Origin: Sedimentisphaerales bacterium
GTDB taxonomy: Bacteria > Planctomycetota > Phycisphaerae > Sedimentisphaerales > SG8-4
Direction of reading: 5' to 3'
Assembly (NCBI GenBank): GCA_016928975.1
Contig: JAFGJR010000020.1
Location: forward strand, 1 to 12,116
Length of the DNA: 12,116 nucleotides
Notes under the pieces: model-generated
The model's database searches: none
What the model was told of the DNA's origin: nothing
Seen by the model: only the letters and a program-made list of their open reading frames with translations
Made by a program: the position numbers and the translations under genes
Shown here: positions 1 through 6,963 of the stretch, piece by piece
How positions within the stretch are numbered: the stretch's first letter is position 1
How the letters are laid out: the number at the start of each line of letters is the position of its first letter

Positions 1-866
1 ATGGCTGCCTGGTACTCCGTCATTCGGCGGTTGGTCCCCATGATCGGGTATCCGCTGGTCGCCTTGACGCTCCCATAGGGCCGGCCGCAATTGTGGTACG
101 AGTGAACCACATCCATCAGCGCCTCATCGTTCCCGACGATGGCGCCGCCCTCCCCGCAGGGCAGATGCTTCGACTCCTGGAAACTGAAGCAGCCGAGGTC
201 GCCAAGTGTCCCGCACTTGTTGCCCCTCCATTCCGCCAGCCACGCCTGGCAGGCATCCTCAATGACCTTCAGGTTGTGCTTTTTGGCGATGGCGTTGATC
301 TTGTCCATATTCGCCGGCAGGCCGAGGATGTGGACCGGCAGAATCGCCCGGGTGTTCTCCGTGATCCGCTCCTCGATCTTGTCGGGATCGATGAGGAATG
401 TCTCCGGGTCCGTGTCGGCAAAGACTGGCAGAGCGACGGAATTCAGCACCACATTGTACGTGGCGATGAACGTATACGGCGAGACGATCACCTCGTCGCC
501 GACGCCGATATCGAGCACGTGCAGAGCGGTCAGCAAAGCGTTCGTGCCGTTGACCGTGCAGACGCATCGCTTGGCTCCCAGCAAGGCGGCATACTTCGCC
601 TCGAATTGCGAGACTGTGTTGCCGCTGCCGCGGAACCAGTGCCCGCTGCGCAGGACACCCAGGACGGACTCCTCCGCCCCTCTGTCCCAGATCGGCCAGC
701 TTTGAAACGGCTTGGCCCGGACGGGCTGGCCGCCCAAGATGGCACACTTGCCCGCCCTCTTGCTCACGTTGGCGTAAGCGGGGATCGATCGCGACGCGAC
801 GGCAGCGAGCGTGCCGGCCGACGCCGTGGCCAAGAAGTGTCGTCTGGTGAAATGGCTCCGGCTCAT
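1..866 (-). CDS. DegT/DnrJ/EryC1/StrS-type PLP aminotransferase with Tat signal peptide (3' end cut by window edge)
   Basis: This is a PLP-dependent sugar-aminotransferase-fold protein. 288 residues are visible and the frame is open to base 1, so the C-terminus is missing. Family motifs are present: NGTNALLTAL (106-115) for cofactor phosphate binding, EDACQ (203-207) with the Asp that contacts the pyridine ring, and SFQESKHLPCGEGG (228-241) with K233 as the expected Schiff-base lysine. The N-terminus reads TRRHFLATASAG (7-18) followed by a hydrophobic stretch and an A-Y-A site near residue 32, a twin-arginine export signal. The family is normally cytoplasmic and acts on nucleotide sugars; Tat-tagged members are known to me mainly from Planctomycetota-like genomes, where the substrate is unclear. 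The ATG at 866-864 is chosen because a perfect AAGGAGGT lies 5 bases upstream (872-879). A sigma70-like promoter precedes it. The fold assignment is firm; the substrate is unknown. Confidence 0.9.
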   Translation of the reverse strand, partial: MSRSHFTRRHFLATASAGTLAAVASRSIPAYANVSKRAGKCAILGGQPVRAKPFQSWPIWDRGAEESVLGVLRSGHWFRGSGNTVSQFEAKYAALLGAKRCVCTVNGTNALLTALHVLDIGVGDEVIVSPYTFIATYNVVLNSVALPVFADTDPETFLIDPDKIEERITENTRAILPVHILGLPANMDKINAIAKKHNLKVIEDACQAWLAEWRGNKCGTLGDLGCFSFQESKHLPCGEGGAIVGNDEALMDVVHSYHNCGRPYGSVKATSGYPIMGTNRRMTEYQAA

Positions 867-928
867 GGCTGACCTCCTTCAATTCGCAGGTTGTGTGATG
901 TCGCTCTGAATCCGGCTCATGATAGACC

Positions 929-957
929 ATTATATTCATTCGCTCGGCTCCAGTGAA
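929..957 (-). promoter_or_regulatory. Predicted sigma70-type promoter of the Tat-DegT aminotransferase gene
   Basis: On the minus strand a TTCACT -35 box (952-957) is followed after exactly 17 bases by a perfect TATAAT -10 box (929-934). Transcription would start near base 922, giving a leader of about 56 bases that contains the strong Shine-Dalgarno site of the aminotransferase gene. Confidence 0.5.
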
Positions 958-1035
958 AGCATGAATTTCTGCCAGGGCAAATGCAATGTCGTTTGGCGCG
1001 TCACATCGGGGCCATCGCCTACGGCGCGACCGGCG

Positions 1036-1064
1036 TTGACAGCGAGTCCGGCCACCGATAGTCT
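1036..1064 (+). promoter_or_regulatory. Possible promoter giving a leaderless lipoprotein/DUF362 transcript
   Basis: A perfect TTGACA (1036-1041) is followed after 17 bases by TAGTCT (1059-1064), a poor -10 box with only 3 of 6 consensus bases. If used, transcription would start only a few bases before the ATG at 1072. That would fit the absence of any Shine-Dalgarno sequence in front of this start. The weak -10 keeps confidence low. Confidence 0.25.
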
Positions 1065-1071
1065 GTTCCCC

Positions 1072-1926
1072 ATGACTCGCTCATTCTGTGTGGCGATACT
1101 GATCCTTTGGCTCGCCGGGGGGACCGGGTGCAAGACCGCGCCCGACCAGGAGCGGCAGATCTGGCAACAGATCAAGCTCGGCGACCTGGCTCCGACCGTC
1201 CGCGAGGACGACCGGGAGCAAGCCCAGTTCCTGGCCACAGTGCATATGGAGGTTCGCGTGTTTGATCTGCCGGGCGAGAACGTGGAACAGATCGACGACC
1301 TGTGGCGTCTGCTGTCGCCCAAATTCGTCTATATGACCAGCTACAACGCGTTCACCGACAACTCATTCCGCGTCAAGTTCGGGCGGGTCGAGGCGTGGGA
1401 GAAGATCCAGCAGATCCTGGCCGAGGCCGGTGCTCAACGAACGGCCACACTGTCGCTGACGGTTCCCGATAATGACACCAGCGACATGCCGATCGCCGAC
1501 CTTCCGACGGGCAAGGTCATCGCCTTCGTGGGCAACGATCTGTCGAGTCAGACAGTGAACGTGGGGCCGGGCTCTCTTGTGCTACGACTGCGGGCGGAGC
1601 CGATCTCCTGGGTTCGCGGCGTTCGCAAGATCATCGCGTATCCCACCTACACGCTGCCGACCAACTCGGCGATCCCCCAGTTGCGCGCGATCGCCCGCAA
1701 GCGCGAGTTCTACTTCCCTCCGGCTGCCTTCGCCGCGCAGATGGGACCGGGCGACCTGGTGGTTCTGGGCCCCGACCAGTATACCGGCGAGCAGCTTACT
1801 CTCGGCGGGTTATTCTTCAACAATCCGGCGGGCCGCCTGTTCTTCAACCCGGCGAAGCCGACCCCGCCGCAACAGAAGCCCGCCACCCGTCTTTATGTCC
1901 TGGTCTGCAGGAGCATCAGCGATTGA
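1072..1926 (+). CDS. Putative lipoprotein of unknown function
   Basis: This is a 284-residue protein I do not recognise. The start at 1072 is preferred over the in-frame upstream ATGs at 919 and 961 because it puts a classic export signal at the N-terminus: MTR, a hydrophobic stretch (5-16), then GTGC with C20 as the possible lipid-modified cysteine. The -3 position is G rather than the usual L/V, so the lipobox is imperfect. The mature part begins with a charged, Gln-rich segment (about 25-55), then mixed alpha/beta sequence, and ends with a Pro-rich stretch (about 264-272) and a short hydrophobic strand. There are no further membrane segments. The stop at 1924-1926 is three bases before the DUF362 start, so the two genes are almost certainly cotranscribed and probably coupled. 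No Shine-Dalgarno site is seen before 1072. Confidence 0.75.
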   Translation: MTRSFCVAILILWLAGGTGCKTAPDQERQIWQQIKLGDLAPTVREDDREQAQFLATVHMEVRVFDLPGENVEQIDDLWRLLSPKFVYMTSYNAFTDNSFRVKFGRVEAWEKIQQILAEAGAQRTATLSLTVPDNDTSDMPIADLPTGKVIAFVGNDLSSQTVNVGPGSLVLRLRAEPISWVRGVRKIIAYPTYTLPTNSAIPQLRAIARKREFYFPPAAFAAQMGPGDLVVLGPDQYTGEQLTLGGLFFNNPAGRLFFNPAKPTPPQQKPATRLYVLVCRSISD

Positions 1927-1929
1927 CAT

Positions 1930-2883
1930 ATGCCCTCGGCAAGTGTCGTACTAACTCGATGCAACGACTACGACCACGGACGAGTCGCTCAGGCTGTCCG
2001 GCGGCAACTCGATCTGTTAGGCGGCCTGGACCGATTCATCAAGCGAGGCGACACGGTCCTCATCAAACCCAATTTCATCGCCCCACGCTCCCATCGCGTC
2101 AGTGCGGCACAGACCCACCCCGCGGTGATTCTGGAGGTAGCGAGAATTCTGAAGGACTTCGGCGCCAGGCCGTTTGTCGCCGATTCACCCGCCTGGGCGA
2201 ACGCCGCCGCCTGCGCCCGCGCGCTGGAATTGGTCGAGCCGCTGCGCCAACTGGGCGTGCCTCTCAAGGAACTGGATGCACCGATCAAGTGCAGACTCGG
2301 ACCGGGCAAGCCGCGAATGGGGATCAGCTCGGCGGCTCTCGATGCCGATGCGATCGTCAACCTGCCGAAATTCAAGGCGCATCAGCAGTTGGTTGCCACC
2401 TTCGCGATCAAGAACATGTTCGGCTGCGTCAGCGGCAAGCATAAAGCCCTCTGGCATTTCCGCAAGGGCGATGACCCCGCCGTGTTCTGCGAGATGCTCA
2501 TCGACACCTATCGATATCTTCAACCCGTCTTCACAATCATCGACGCCATCGTCGCCATGGAAGGCCAGGGCCCGATCCGAGGCAAGAGCAAGCCGCTGGG
2601 CTGGCTCATCGGCGGCGCCGACCCCGTCGCCTGCGAGATCGTCTGCTGTCGCCTCATCGGCATCAAGCCCGAGCAGGTGCCTATCATCGAGACGGCCCGC
2701 CGGATCGGCTTCGGCTGCGACCCGGACCAGATCGACGTGCTTGGCGACGCGCTGCCGGCAACCCCTTGCCCGGACTTCCAGATGCCGCAATTGGCCCCCG
2801 TCAAATTCTCGTTCCCCCATATCTGCCGCAGCATTGCGAGGCAAATCCTGTTGCTCGTCAGCCAGCGGAAGTCGCGTCCGTGA
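1930..2883 (+). CDS. DUF362 domain protein lacking a ferredoxin module
   Basis: This 317-residue protein has the DUF362 hallmarks in order: VLIKPNF (43-49), THPAVI (62-67), a DSPAW-type turn (85-89), LPKFKAH (145-151), IKNMFG (160-165) and IDAIVAMEGQGP (204-215). Many DUF362 proteins carry a C-terminal 2x[4Fe-4S] ferredoxin region with CxxCxxC repeats; here the C-terminus instead ends in a short, partly hydrophobic, basic tail (about 292-317) and no such cluster motif is present. The reaction of the family is not firmly established, so I give none. The start at 1930 fits the usual family beginning (short strand, then an R-C-x-D-Y segment). It follows the lipoprotein gene after three bases. 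A GGAG in the end of that gene lies 16 bases upstream, rather far for a ribosome site, so translation may depend on coupling. Confidence 0.88.
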   Translation: MPSASVVLTRCNDYDHGRVAQAVRRQLDLLGGLDRFIKRGDTVLIKPNFIAPRSHRVSAAQTHPAVILEVARILKDFGARPFVADSPAWANAAACARALELVEPLRQLGVPLKELDAPIKCRLGPGKPRMGISSAALDADAIVNLPKFKAHQQLVATFAIKNMFGCVSGKHKALWHFRKGDDPAVFCEMLIDTYRYLQPVFTIIDAIVAMEGQGPIRGKSKPLGWLIGGADPVACEIVCCRLIGIKPEQVPIIETARRIGFGCDPDQIDVLGDALPATPCPDFQMPQLAPVKFSFPHICRSIARQILLLVSQRKSRP

Positions 2884-2930
2884 GACTCCTGCGGGGTTGC
2901 CACATCAGACGAACGGCAGGGCTCGAACAG

Positions 2931-2978
2931 GTGACCGGATCAAGCCACCGGCCGTCACGTCTGCTGCGTCCGCAGCAG
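2931..2978. terminator. Inverted repeats between convergent DUF362 and GNAT genes
   Basis: A perfect 8-bp inverted repeat with a 2-base centre, CTGCTGCG-TC-CGCAGCAG, occupies 2961-2978 inside the last codons of the GNAT gene. Next to it GTGAC (2931-2935) and GTCAC (2954-2958) form a second, interrupted inverted repeat. They lie where two converging transcripts meet and could limit read-through in both directions. No T-tract follows on either strand, so a classical intrinsic terminator is not shown. Confidence 0.35.
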
Positions 2979-3506
2979 TGACCGACTGAGGAAACGGATG
3001 CGGAGGGTCGGATTGGACAGCAGCGGTTCGCGCCGGCCCGTATCGGCGAAGCCCTGGCTCCTGTAGAATTCGATGGCCGGGGCGTTGTTCTCTGTCACCT
3101 GGACCTCGAGATCTGAAACACCTTGCTCCCAGGCCCAGGCTTCCACGGCTTGCGCCAGTGCCCGCGCGATCCCTTTTCGACGCATTTGTGGATCCACCCA
3201 CGCCCGCGTGATCGTCGCGGTACCGCGTGCGTTGCCGTGAATCGACCCATCGCGGTACTGTCCGACGAATCCCCCGATGAACCCGACGGCCCTGGCCCCC
3301 TCCATCGCGACGAATCCCACAGCCTGCTCACCTTCCGCCAGCTTCCTCGCCCGTCCCTCCCATTGCTCCATCGGCATCGCCTGCGCCTGGGCAAGACTCT
3401 CGCCAAACGCGTCCGGCGAATCCGCGTACATGCGCAGATGCAGTTCCCGCAGCAGTCCTCCATCCTGCATTTGTACCCTTCGGGTGTCCATCGATGAATG
3501 GCCCAC
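2955..3506 (-). CDS. GNAT-family N-acetyltransferase
   Basis: This 183-residue protein has the single GNAT fold. The acetyl-CoA pyrophosphate-binding motif A is at RAWVDPQMRRKGIARAL (101-117), with the R-R-K-G-I-A loop matching the (Q/R)xxGx(G/A) pattern. Motif B with NNAPAIEFYRSQGF (140-153) is typical of the C-terminal half. The N-terminal part has the LHLRMYADSPDAFGES segment (22-37) seen in many uncharacterised acetyltransferases. The acceptor (a small molecule or a protein amine) cannot be told from sequence. The GTG at 3506 is directly after the TAG of a Nudix-like remnant. An in-frame ATG at 3491 has AGGTGG 11 bases upstream and is an equally possible start, which would shorten the protein by five residues without touching a motif. 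It converges on the DUF362 gene, 71 bases apart. Confidence 0.88.
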   Translation of the reverse strand: MGHSSMDTRRVQMQDGGLLRELHLRMYADSPDAFGESLAQAQAMPMEQWEGRARKLAEGEQAVGFVAMEGARAVGFIGGFVGQYRDGSIHGNARGTATITRAWVDPQMRRKGIARALAQAVEAWAWEQGVSDLEVQVTENNAPAIEFYRSQGFADTGRREPLLSNPTLRIRFLSRSLLRTQQT

Positions 3507-3677
3507 CTACAGCCCTGCATGCGATTGGCGATTGAGACACTCCCGGATCACCACGGCGGTGTAGTGCTCCACGAGCATGCACAGGGCCTCTTCCAACGTG
3601 ACCCACGCGTGCTCCTGAGCCTCCGCAGAAACATCAGGGCCGGATCGCCCAGTTGTTGTCGGCGATACGGCCCTTGA
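3507..3677 (-). pseudogene. Remnant resembling the C-terminal end of a Nudix hydrolase
   Basis: A 56-codon open frame without ATG, GTG or TTG near its beginning lies between the methyltransferase/ATP-grasp gene and the GNAT gene on the same strand. It reads PDVSAEAQEHAWVTLEEAL and then an amphipathic helix through VEHYTAVVIRECLNRQ. The 'E-x-x-x-x-x-W-V-T/S-x-E-E-A-L' pattern is typical of the part after the Nudix box in MutT-type hydrolases. The Nudix box itself (GX5EX7REUXEEXGU) is not present; only about 38 bases remain upstream before the neighbouring gene's stop. The frame ends with TAG immediately before the GTG start of the acetyltransferase, which suggests a former coupled gene pair. 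The family call rests on a short stretch and is tentative. Confidence 0.35.
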
Positions 3678-3694
3678 TCATCATCTGTTCCATC

Positions 3695-3708
3695 CCGTCC
3701 CGGGACGG
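3695..3708. repeat. 14-bp perfect palindrome CCGTCCCGGGACGG
   Basis: A perfect 14-bp palindrome lies 7 bases past the stop of the methyltransferase/ATP-grasp gene. With at least three unpaired loop bases it would form only a five-base-pair hairpin and no T-run follows, so it is a weak candidate for a transcript end or a protein-binding site. Confidence 0.3.
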
Positions 3709-3715
3709 AGCTTCA

Positions 3716-5722
3716 TCACTGCGGTGACACAGGCTGTATCACGCGCTGCGCCTCTGCCGCCGCCGGCCGGGACACTTCAACGATCCTGTGCGCCGCGGCC
3801 TGGGCTGCGAATCGGTCCTCCGCCGCACGCAGGACTGCCCCAAGCATCTCCGTGTAGGAGATGCCGGCGATCTTGGCCATCTTGGCCATGTGCCCGTCCC
3901 AGCACCAACCGGGGTTCGGGTTGACTTCGAGCAATCTCGGCTGACCGGCGCCGTCCAGCCGCCAGTCGAACCGGGCGTAGTCCCGGCAGTCGAGCCGCTC
4001 GAACAGTTTCAGGCAACACTCGACCACGAACTTCTCCGTGGACTCCGGAAGCAGCGCCGGGATCGATTTGAGCTTCCAGTACGGCGAGTCCGGCAGCCAT
4101 TTAGCCTCGTACCCGCAGATCCTCGGCAGGTCGGGCGGCAGCGCCGAATAATCCTCCTCGATGATCGGCAGGACCGTGTACGACTCCGGCGGATTGCCGA
4201 TGATCCCGACCGTGAAGTCCTTGCCCGTCAGGAACTCCTCCACGAGGATCGGTTTCTCGTAGCCGAACTTCTCGCGGATCTCTGAGATCGCGTTGACCAG
4301 CTCCTCCACCGTGTTGGCGACGCTGCGCTGGGTGATGCCGAAGCTGGAGTCGCCGAAGTTGGGCTTGACGATCGACGGGAACGGGAAGCACAGCTCGAAG
4401 GTGCTGTCCTCCGGCTTGATGAAGAAGCCGCCCGGCACCGGGATGCCCATTTCCTTGGCGATTCCGCGAACGAGGGACTTGTCGTAGCAGAAGGCGAGGC
4501 ACTGCGGGCCGCTGCCGGTGTACGGGATGCCGAGCATCTCCAGCAGGGACGGGATGTGCAGTTCCTTGCGTGGGTCGTTGTCGTAGCCCTCATCGCACAG
4601 GTTCAGGATGTAGTCCGTCTTGCCGATGCTCTTCATCAGCTCGTCGATCAGGCGATCGTGGTTGTTCAGATAGGTGTACCGATAGCCATCCAGCTCTCGC
4701 AGGGCATCCTTGAGCTGGTCGATGGTGTAGAAATCGTCGTCGTCGAATACGCACAGGGGCTTGAGCGGATCGGGCTTGTTCGGATCACCCAGGAGGACGG
4801 TGACGACCTTCATGTCCTTTTTGCGCTTTCGCGGCGTCCACTCCTTGCGCACCGTGCCCGTGACCATGATGCGCTTCTCCATCATGCCCAGGTCCTGGTT
4901 GCGCTGGGAGTCGCCGGAGATCTGGCCGTGAAGGGTGACGTCGGTGAAGCCGGCCTTGGCCAGCAGCTCCTGGATACTCCTGTGGCTGTAGAGCCGCTCC
5001 GCATAGAACTGGTCGGCGATCACCCCCTTCTCGACGTGCGTGACGACTTCCCGCGAGATCAGCCGCTGCTTGTCCAGCGAGAGCGACCGCTCCCGGCAGA
5101 CGAAGTAGTTCTTGTCGATCCACTCCCATGACCTCGGCTGGAATCTGCGGCGCAGGTGCTCCCCGTCGGCCACGTCGATCAGCATCTTGCCCCAGGGCTT
5201 CAGGACGCGCAGAACCTCCTTCAGCACCCGCATGTCGTCCTCCGCGGTCTCGAAGTAGCCGAAGCTGTTGCCGAGGATCATAACGACGTCGAAGCTGTCG
5301 CTGGCGTACGGCAGCTTGCGCGCGTCGCCCTCCTTGAATTTCACGTTGAGTCCCTCCTTCTTGGCCTGGGCGCGGGCCCGCTGAACCAGGTAGTGGGACC
5401 GGTCCAGACCTTCCACGTTCAGGAAGCCACGCCGCACCAGCTCGAGCGAATCCGGACCCTGCCCACAGCACAGGTCGAGAATCCGCTGATCCAGCTCCAG
5501 GCCGAGGATCTCGCAGAACGTGTCCACTTCCTTCGCGGTCACTTGCTGGTCGTCGACAACATCACCATCCGTCTTGAGGTACGTCGAGTTGAAGATCTGT
5601 CGCCACCACTCGGCATGCACGTGCTCCTCCAGGTTGGGAACCGGTCCTAAGGACCGGCCCTGACTGGGAGGCTTGTGGTTCTTCTGCGGCGGCTTCGTGT
5701 TGCTCGGAGTCTGCCTTTCCAT
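3716..5722 (-). CDS. Fusion of a class I SAM methyltransferase and a D-Ala-D-Ala-ligase-like ATP-grasp enzyme
   Basis: This is a 668-residue two-domain protein. After a Pro-rich, probably disordered head (1-30), residues about 35-292 form a Rossmann-type methyltransferase: motif I ILDLCCGQGPDSLEL (81-95), the acidic motif II residue in VEGLDRS, and GDARKLPYASDSFDVVMILG (132-151). A basic linker RKRKKD (298-303) leads to an ATP-grasp domain (about 304-636) of the D-Ala-D-Ala ligase type: LNLCDEGYDNDPRKELHIPSLLE (373-395), a Pre-ATP-grasp-like part, IVKPNFGDSSFGI (451-463), LVEEFLTGKDFTVG (493-506), and metal ligands D586, E599 and N601 in RFDWRLD and LLEVNPNPG. The tail (640-668) is Ala-rich. 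It probably ligates an amino acid or similar acid to an amine, with methylation of substrate or product; the substrate is unknown. Its ATG is three bases after the trmD stop, with AGGGAG inside the end of trmD as ribosome site, so it belongs to the ffh-rpsP-trmD operon. Confidence 0.87.
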   Translation of the reverse strand: MERQTPSNTKPPQKNHKPPSQGRSLGPVPNLEEHVHAEWWRQIFNSTYLKTDGDVVDDQQVTAKEVDTFCEILGLELDQRILDLCCGQGPDSLELVRRGFLNVEGLDRSHYLVQRARAQAKKEGLNVKFKEGDARKLPYASDSFDVVMILGNSFGYFETAEDDMRVLKEVLRVLKPWGKMLIDVADGEHLRRRFQPRSWEWIDKNYFVCRERSLSLDKQRLISREVVTHVEKGVIADQFYAERLYSHRSIQELLAKAGFTDVTLHGQISGDSQRNQDLGMMEKRIMVTGTVRKEWTPRKRKKDMKVVTVLLGDPNKPDPLKPLCVFDDDDFYTIDQLKDALRELDGYRYTYLNNHDRLIDELMKSIGKTDYILNLCDEGYDNDPRKELHIPSLLEMLGIPYTGSGPQCLAFCYDKSLVRGIAKEMGIPVPGGFFIKPEDSTFELCFPFPSIVKPNFGDSSFGITQRSVANTVEELVNAISEIREKFGYEKPILVEEFLTGKDFTVGIIGNPPESYTVLPIIEEDYSALPPDLPRICGYEAKWLPDSPYWKLKSIPALLPESTEKFVVECCLKLFERLDCRDYARFDWRLDGAGQPRLLEVNPNPGWCWDGHMAKMAKIAGISYTEMLGAVLRAAEDRFAAQAAAHRIVEVSRPAAAEAQRVIQPVSPQ

Positions 5723-5725
5723 TCT

Positions 5726-6427
5726 CTACTTCTCCCTTTCGTCATCGCTTGCTTCAAGAAGATCGGGTCGCCATCGTTGGGTGCGTTCGAGAGCCTGTCG
5801 CCGGCGCCATTGAGCGATCTTGCCGTGATCCCCGGACAGAAGGATCTCCGGGACCCTCATGCCGCGAAACACCTCCGGACGCGTGTACTGTGGGTACTCC
5901 AGGTACGCTTCGCTGAAAGAATCCTCCTTTGCGGAATCCTCGTCGCCCAGGGCCCCGGGCAGCAGCCGCACCACGGCGTCCACGATGACCATGGCGGCCA
6001 GCTCGCCGCCGTTGAGGACGTAGTCGCCGATGGACACGGCCTCGGCCCCCAGGCCGGTCCGGATCCGTTCGTCGAACCCCTCATATCTCCCGGCGATCAG
6101 GATCAGGCGCGGCTCCTGCGCCAACTCACGAGCCTTGGCCTGCGTGAAACGATCGCCCTGCGGGCTGAGCAGCAGGACGCGGCCCCGGCACGGACCCAGC
6201 CGTTCGACGTACTCGAAGCAGTCGAAAACCGGGCCCGGCATCAGCACCATGCCCGGGCCCCCGCCGTAGGGCGCGTCGTCCACTTTGCGATACCTGTCGG
6301 TCGCAAAGTCACGAATATTCGTGAGCGCAATGGCGACCCGCCCCTGCTCCTGTGCTCGCTTGAGAATCGAGTAGTTCAAGGGAGATGCGAACATCTCCGG
6401 AAACAGTGTGAGGATATCGATCCGCAT
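5726..6427 (-). CDS. trmD: tRNA (guanine-37-N1)-methyltransferase TrmD
   Basis: TrmD uses SAM to methylate G37 next to the anticodon of tRNAs reading CNN codons, preventing +1 frameshifting. The 233 residues match the usual family length. The N-terminus [13 protein letters not shown], the trefoil-knot SAM site (GGGPGM 55-60, LSPQGD 87-92, GRYEGFDER 113-121, [13 protein letters not shown] 132-144) and the linker with KEDSF (167-171) are all present. R154 and D169 fall at the positions I remember as catalytic in the E. coli enzyme. The C-terminal tRNA-binding part with [18 protein letters not shown] (192-209) is complete. The ATG at 6427 gives the canonical N-terminus; the frame runs open further upstream through rpsP, but that extension is antisense-frame noise. 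It follows rpsP after 13 bases, without the rimM gene that usually lies between, and no good ribosome site is visible. Confidence 0.97.
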   Translation of the reverse strand: MRIDILTLFPEMFASPLNYSILKRAQEQGRVAIALTNIRDFATDRYRKVDDAPYGGGPGMVLMPGPVFDCFEYVERLGPCRGRVLLLSPQGDRFTQAKARELAQEPRLILIAGRYEGFDERIRTGLGAEAVSIGDYVLNGGELAAMVIVDAVVRLLPGALGDEDSAKEDSFSEAYLEYPQYTRPEVFRGMRVPEILLSGDHGKIAQWRRRQALERTQRWRPDLLEASDDEREK

Positions 6428-6440
6428 CACACGTAGATCG

Positions 6441-6854
6441 CTAAGCGCCGGTGCCCTCCGGCTTGGCCCCGGTCCCCGCGGCCTCGGCTTCCTTGGCCTT
6501 CTGCTTTTCGGCGGCGATTCGCTCGGTGGCCGTGAAGAGCTTGCCCCTGGCGTGAGCGATCTTCCGGGCTTGCCCCCGGCGCGCCGCTTTCTCCTCGGCA
6601 TACTTGTGCTTGATGCCGTTCCGTAACAGGATCTCGGACACCGTGTCGGAGGGGACCGCCCCCTGGCCGAGCCAGTACTCGATCCGATCCCGCTTCAGGA
6701 CGATCTGTTTGGTGACGTCCTTTTCGAGCGGATCGTAGTGCCCGAGTCTCTCGATGATCTTGCCGTCGCGGGGGGTGTGGGAGTCCACCGCGTTGATCCG
6801 GAAGAATGGACGGTTGCGCCGTCCCATCCGGGTGAGCCTGAGTTTCACTGCCAT
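6441..6854 (-). CDS. rpsP: 30S ribosomal protein S16 with a long C-terminal extension
   Basis: S16 binds 16S rRNA early in 30S assembly. The N-terminal 82 residues are a standard S16: [18 protein letters not shown] (3-20), [19 protein letters not shown] (24-42), [16 protein letters not shown] (57-72) and ILLRNG (75-80). Bacterial S16 is usually about 80-90 residues; this one has 137. The extra 50 or so are highly charged, first basic ([15 protein letters not shown], 91-105), then Ala/Glu/Lys rich, ending in a Gly-Thr-Pro tail, and probably lie on the ribosome surface or are unstructured. The start is supported by AGAAAGGA (6860-6867) five bases upstream. Upstream lies the 163-aa gene after 109 bases, a gap long enough for an additional promoter or leader; downstream is trmD. 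Confidence 0.97.
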   Translation of the reverse strand: MAVKLRLTRMGRRNRPFFRINAVDSHTPRDGKIIERLGHYDPLEKDVTKQIVLKRDRIEYWLGQGAVPSDTVSEILLRNGIKHKYAEEKAARRGQARKIAHARGKLFTATERIAAEKQKAKEAEAAGTGAKPEGTGA

Positions 6855-6909
6855 TCCGTTCCTTTCTTCAAAGCCTATGCTGAATATTCGTGATCGGTAG
6901 CCGGGTTCT

Positions 6910-6937
6910 GCAAAAGCAAGCCTAACTTCCCTTTTGC
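6910..6937 (-). promoter_or_regulatory. Inverted repeat in the rpsP leader
   Basis: In the 109-base gap between the 163-aa gene and rpsP, GCAAAAG (minus strand, 6931-6937) is repeated in inverted form as CTTTTGC (6910-6916), giving a 7-bp stem with a further short AAG/CTT pairing inside the loop. It could be a leader structure for S16, or a partial transcript-end signal; no T-tract follows. A perfect TTGACA (6947-6952, minus strand) lies just upstream, but I see no good -10 box at 16-18 bases from it. Confidence 0.3.
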
Positions 6938-6963
6938 GGAACTCCCTGTCAACTCTCTACGGG

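Noticed and set aside
93..872. Long plus-strand frame opposite the aminotransferase
   Set aside because: It is antisense to a clearly conserved PLP enzyme and its translation has no domain; GC-rich codon bias on the real strand keeps the opposite frame open.
919..1926. Longer lipoprotein reading from the ATG at 919
   Set aside because: It would bury the signal peptide inside the chain; the ATG at 1072 places the hydrophobic stretch and Cys correctly.
5726..6601. Longer TrmD reading from 6601
   Set aside because: The extra 58 residues run through rpsP in another frame and are Arg/Pro-rich noise; the canonical [13 protein letters not shown] start is at 6427.
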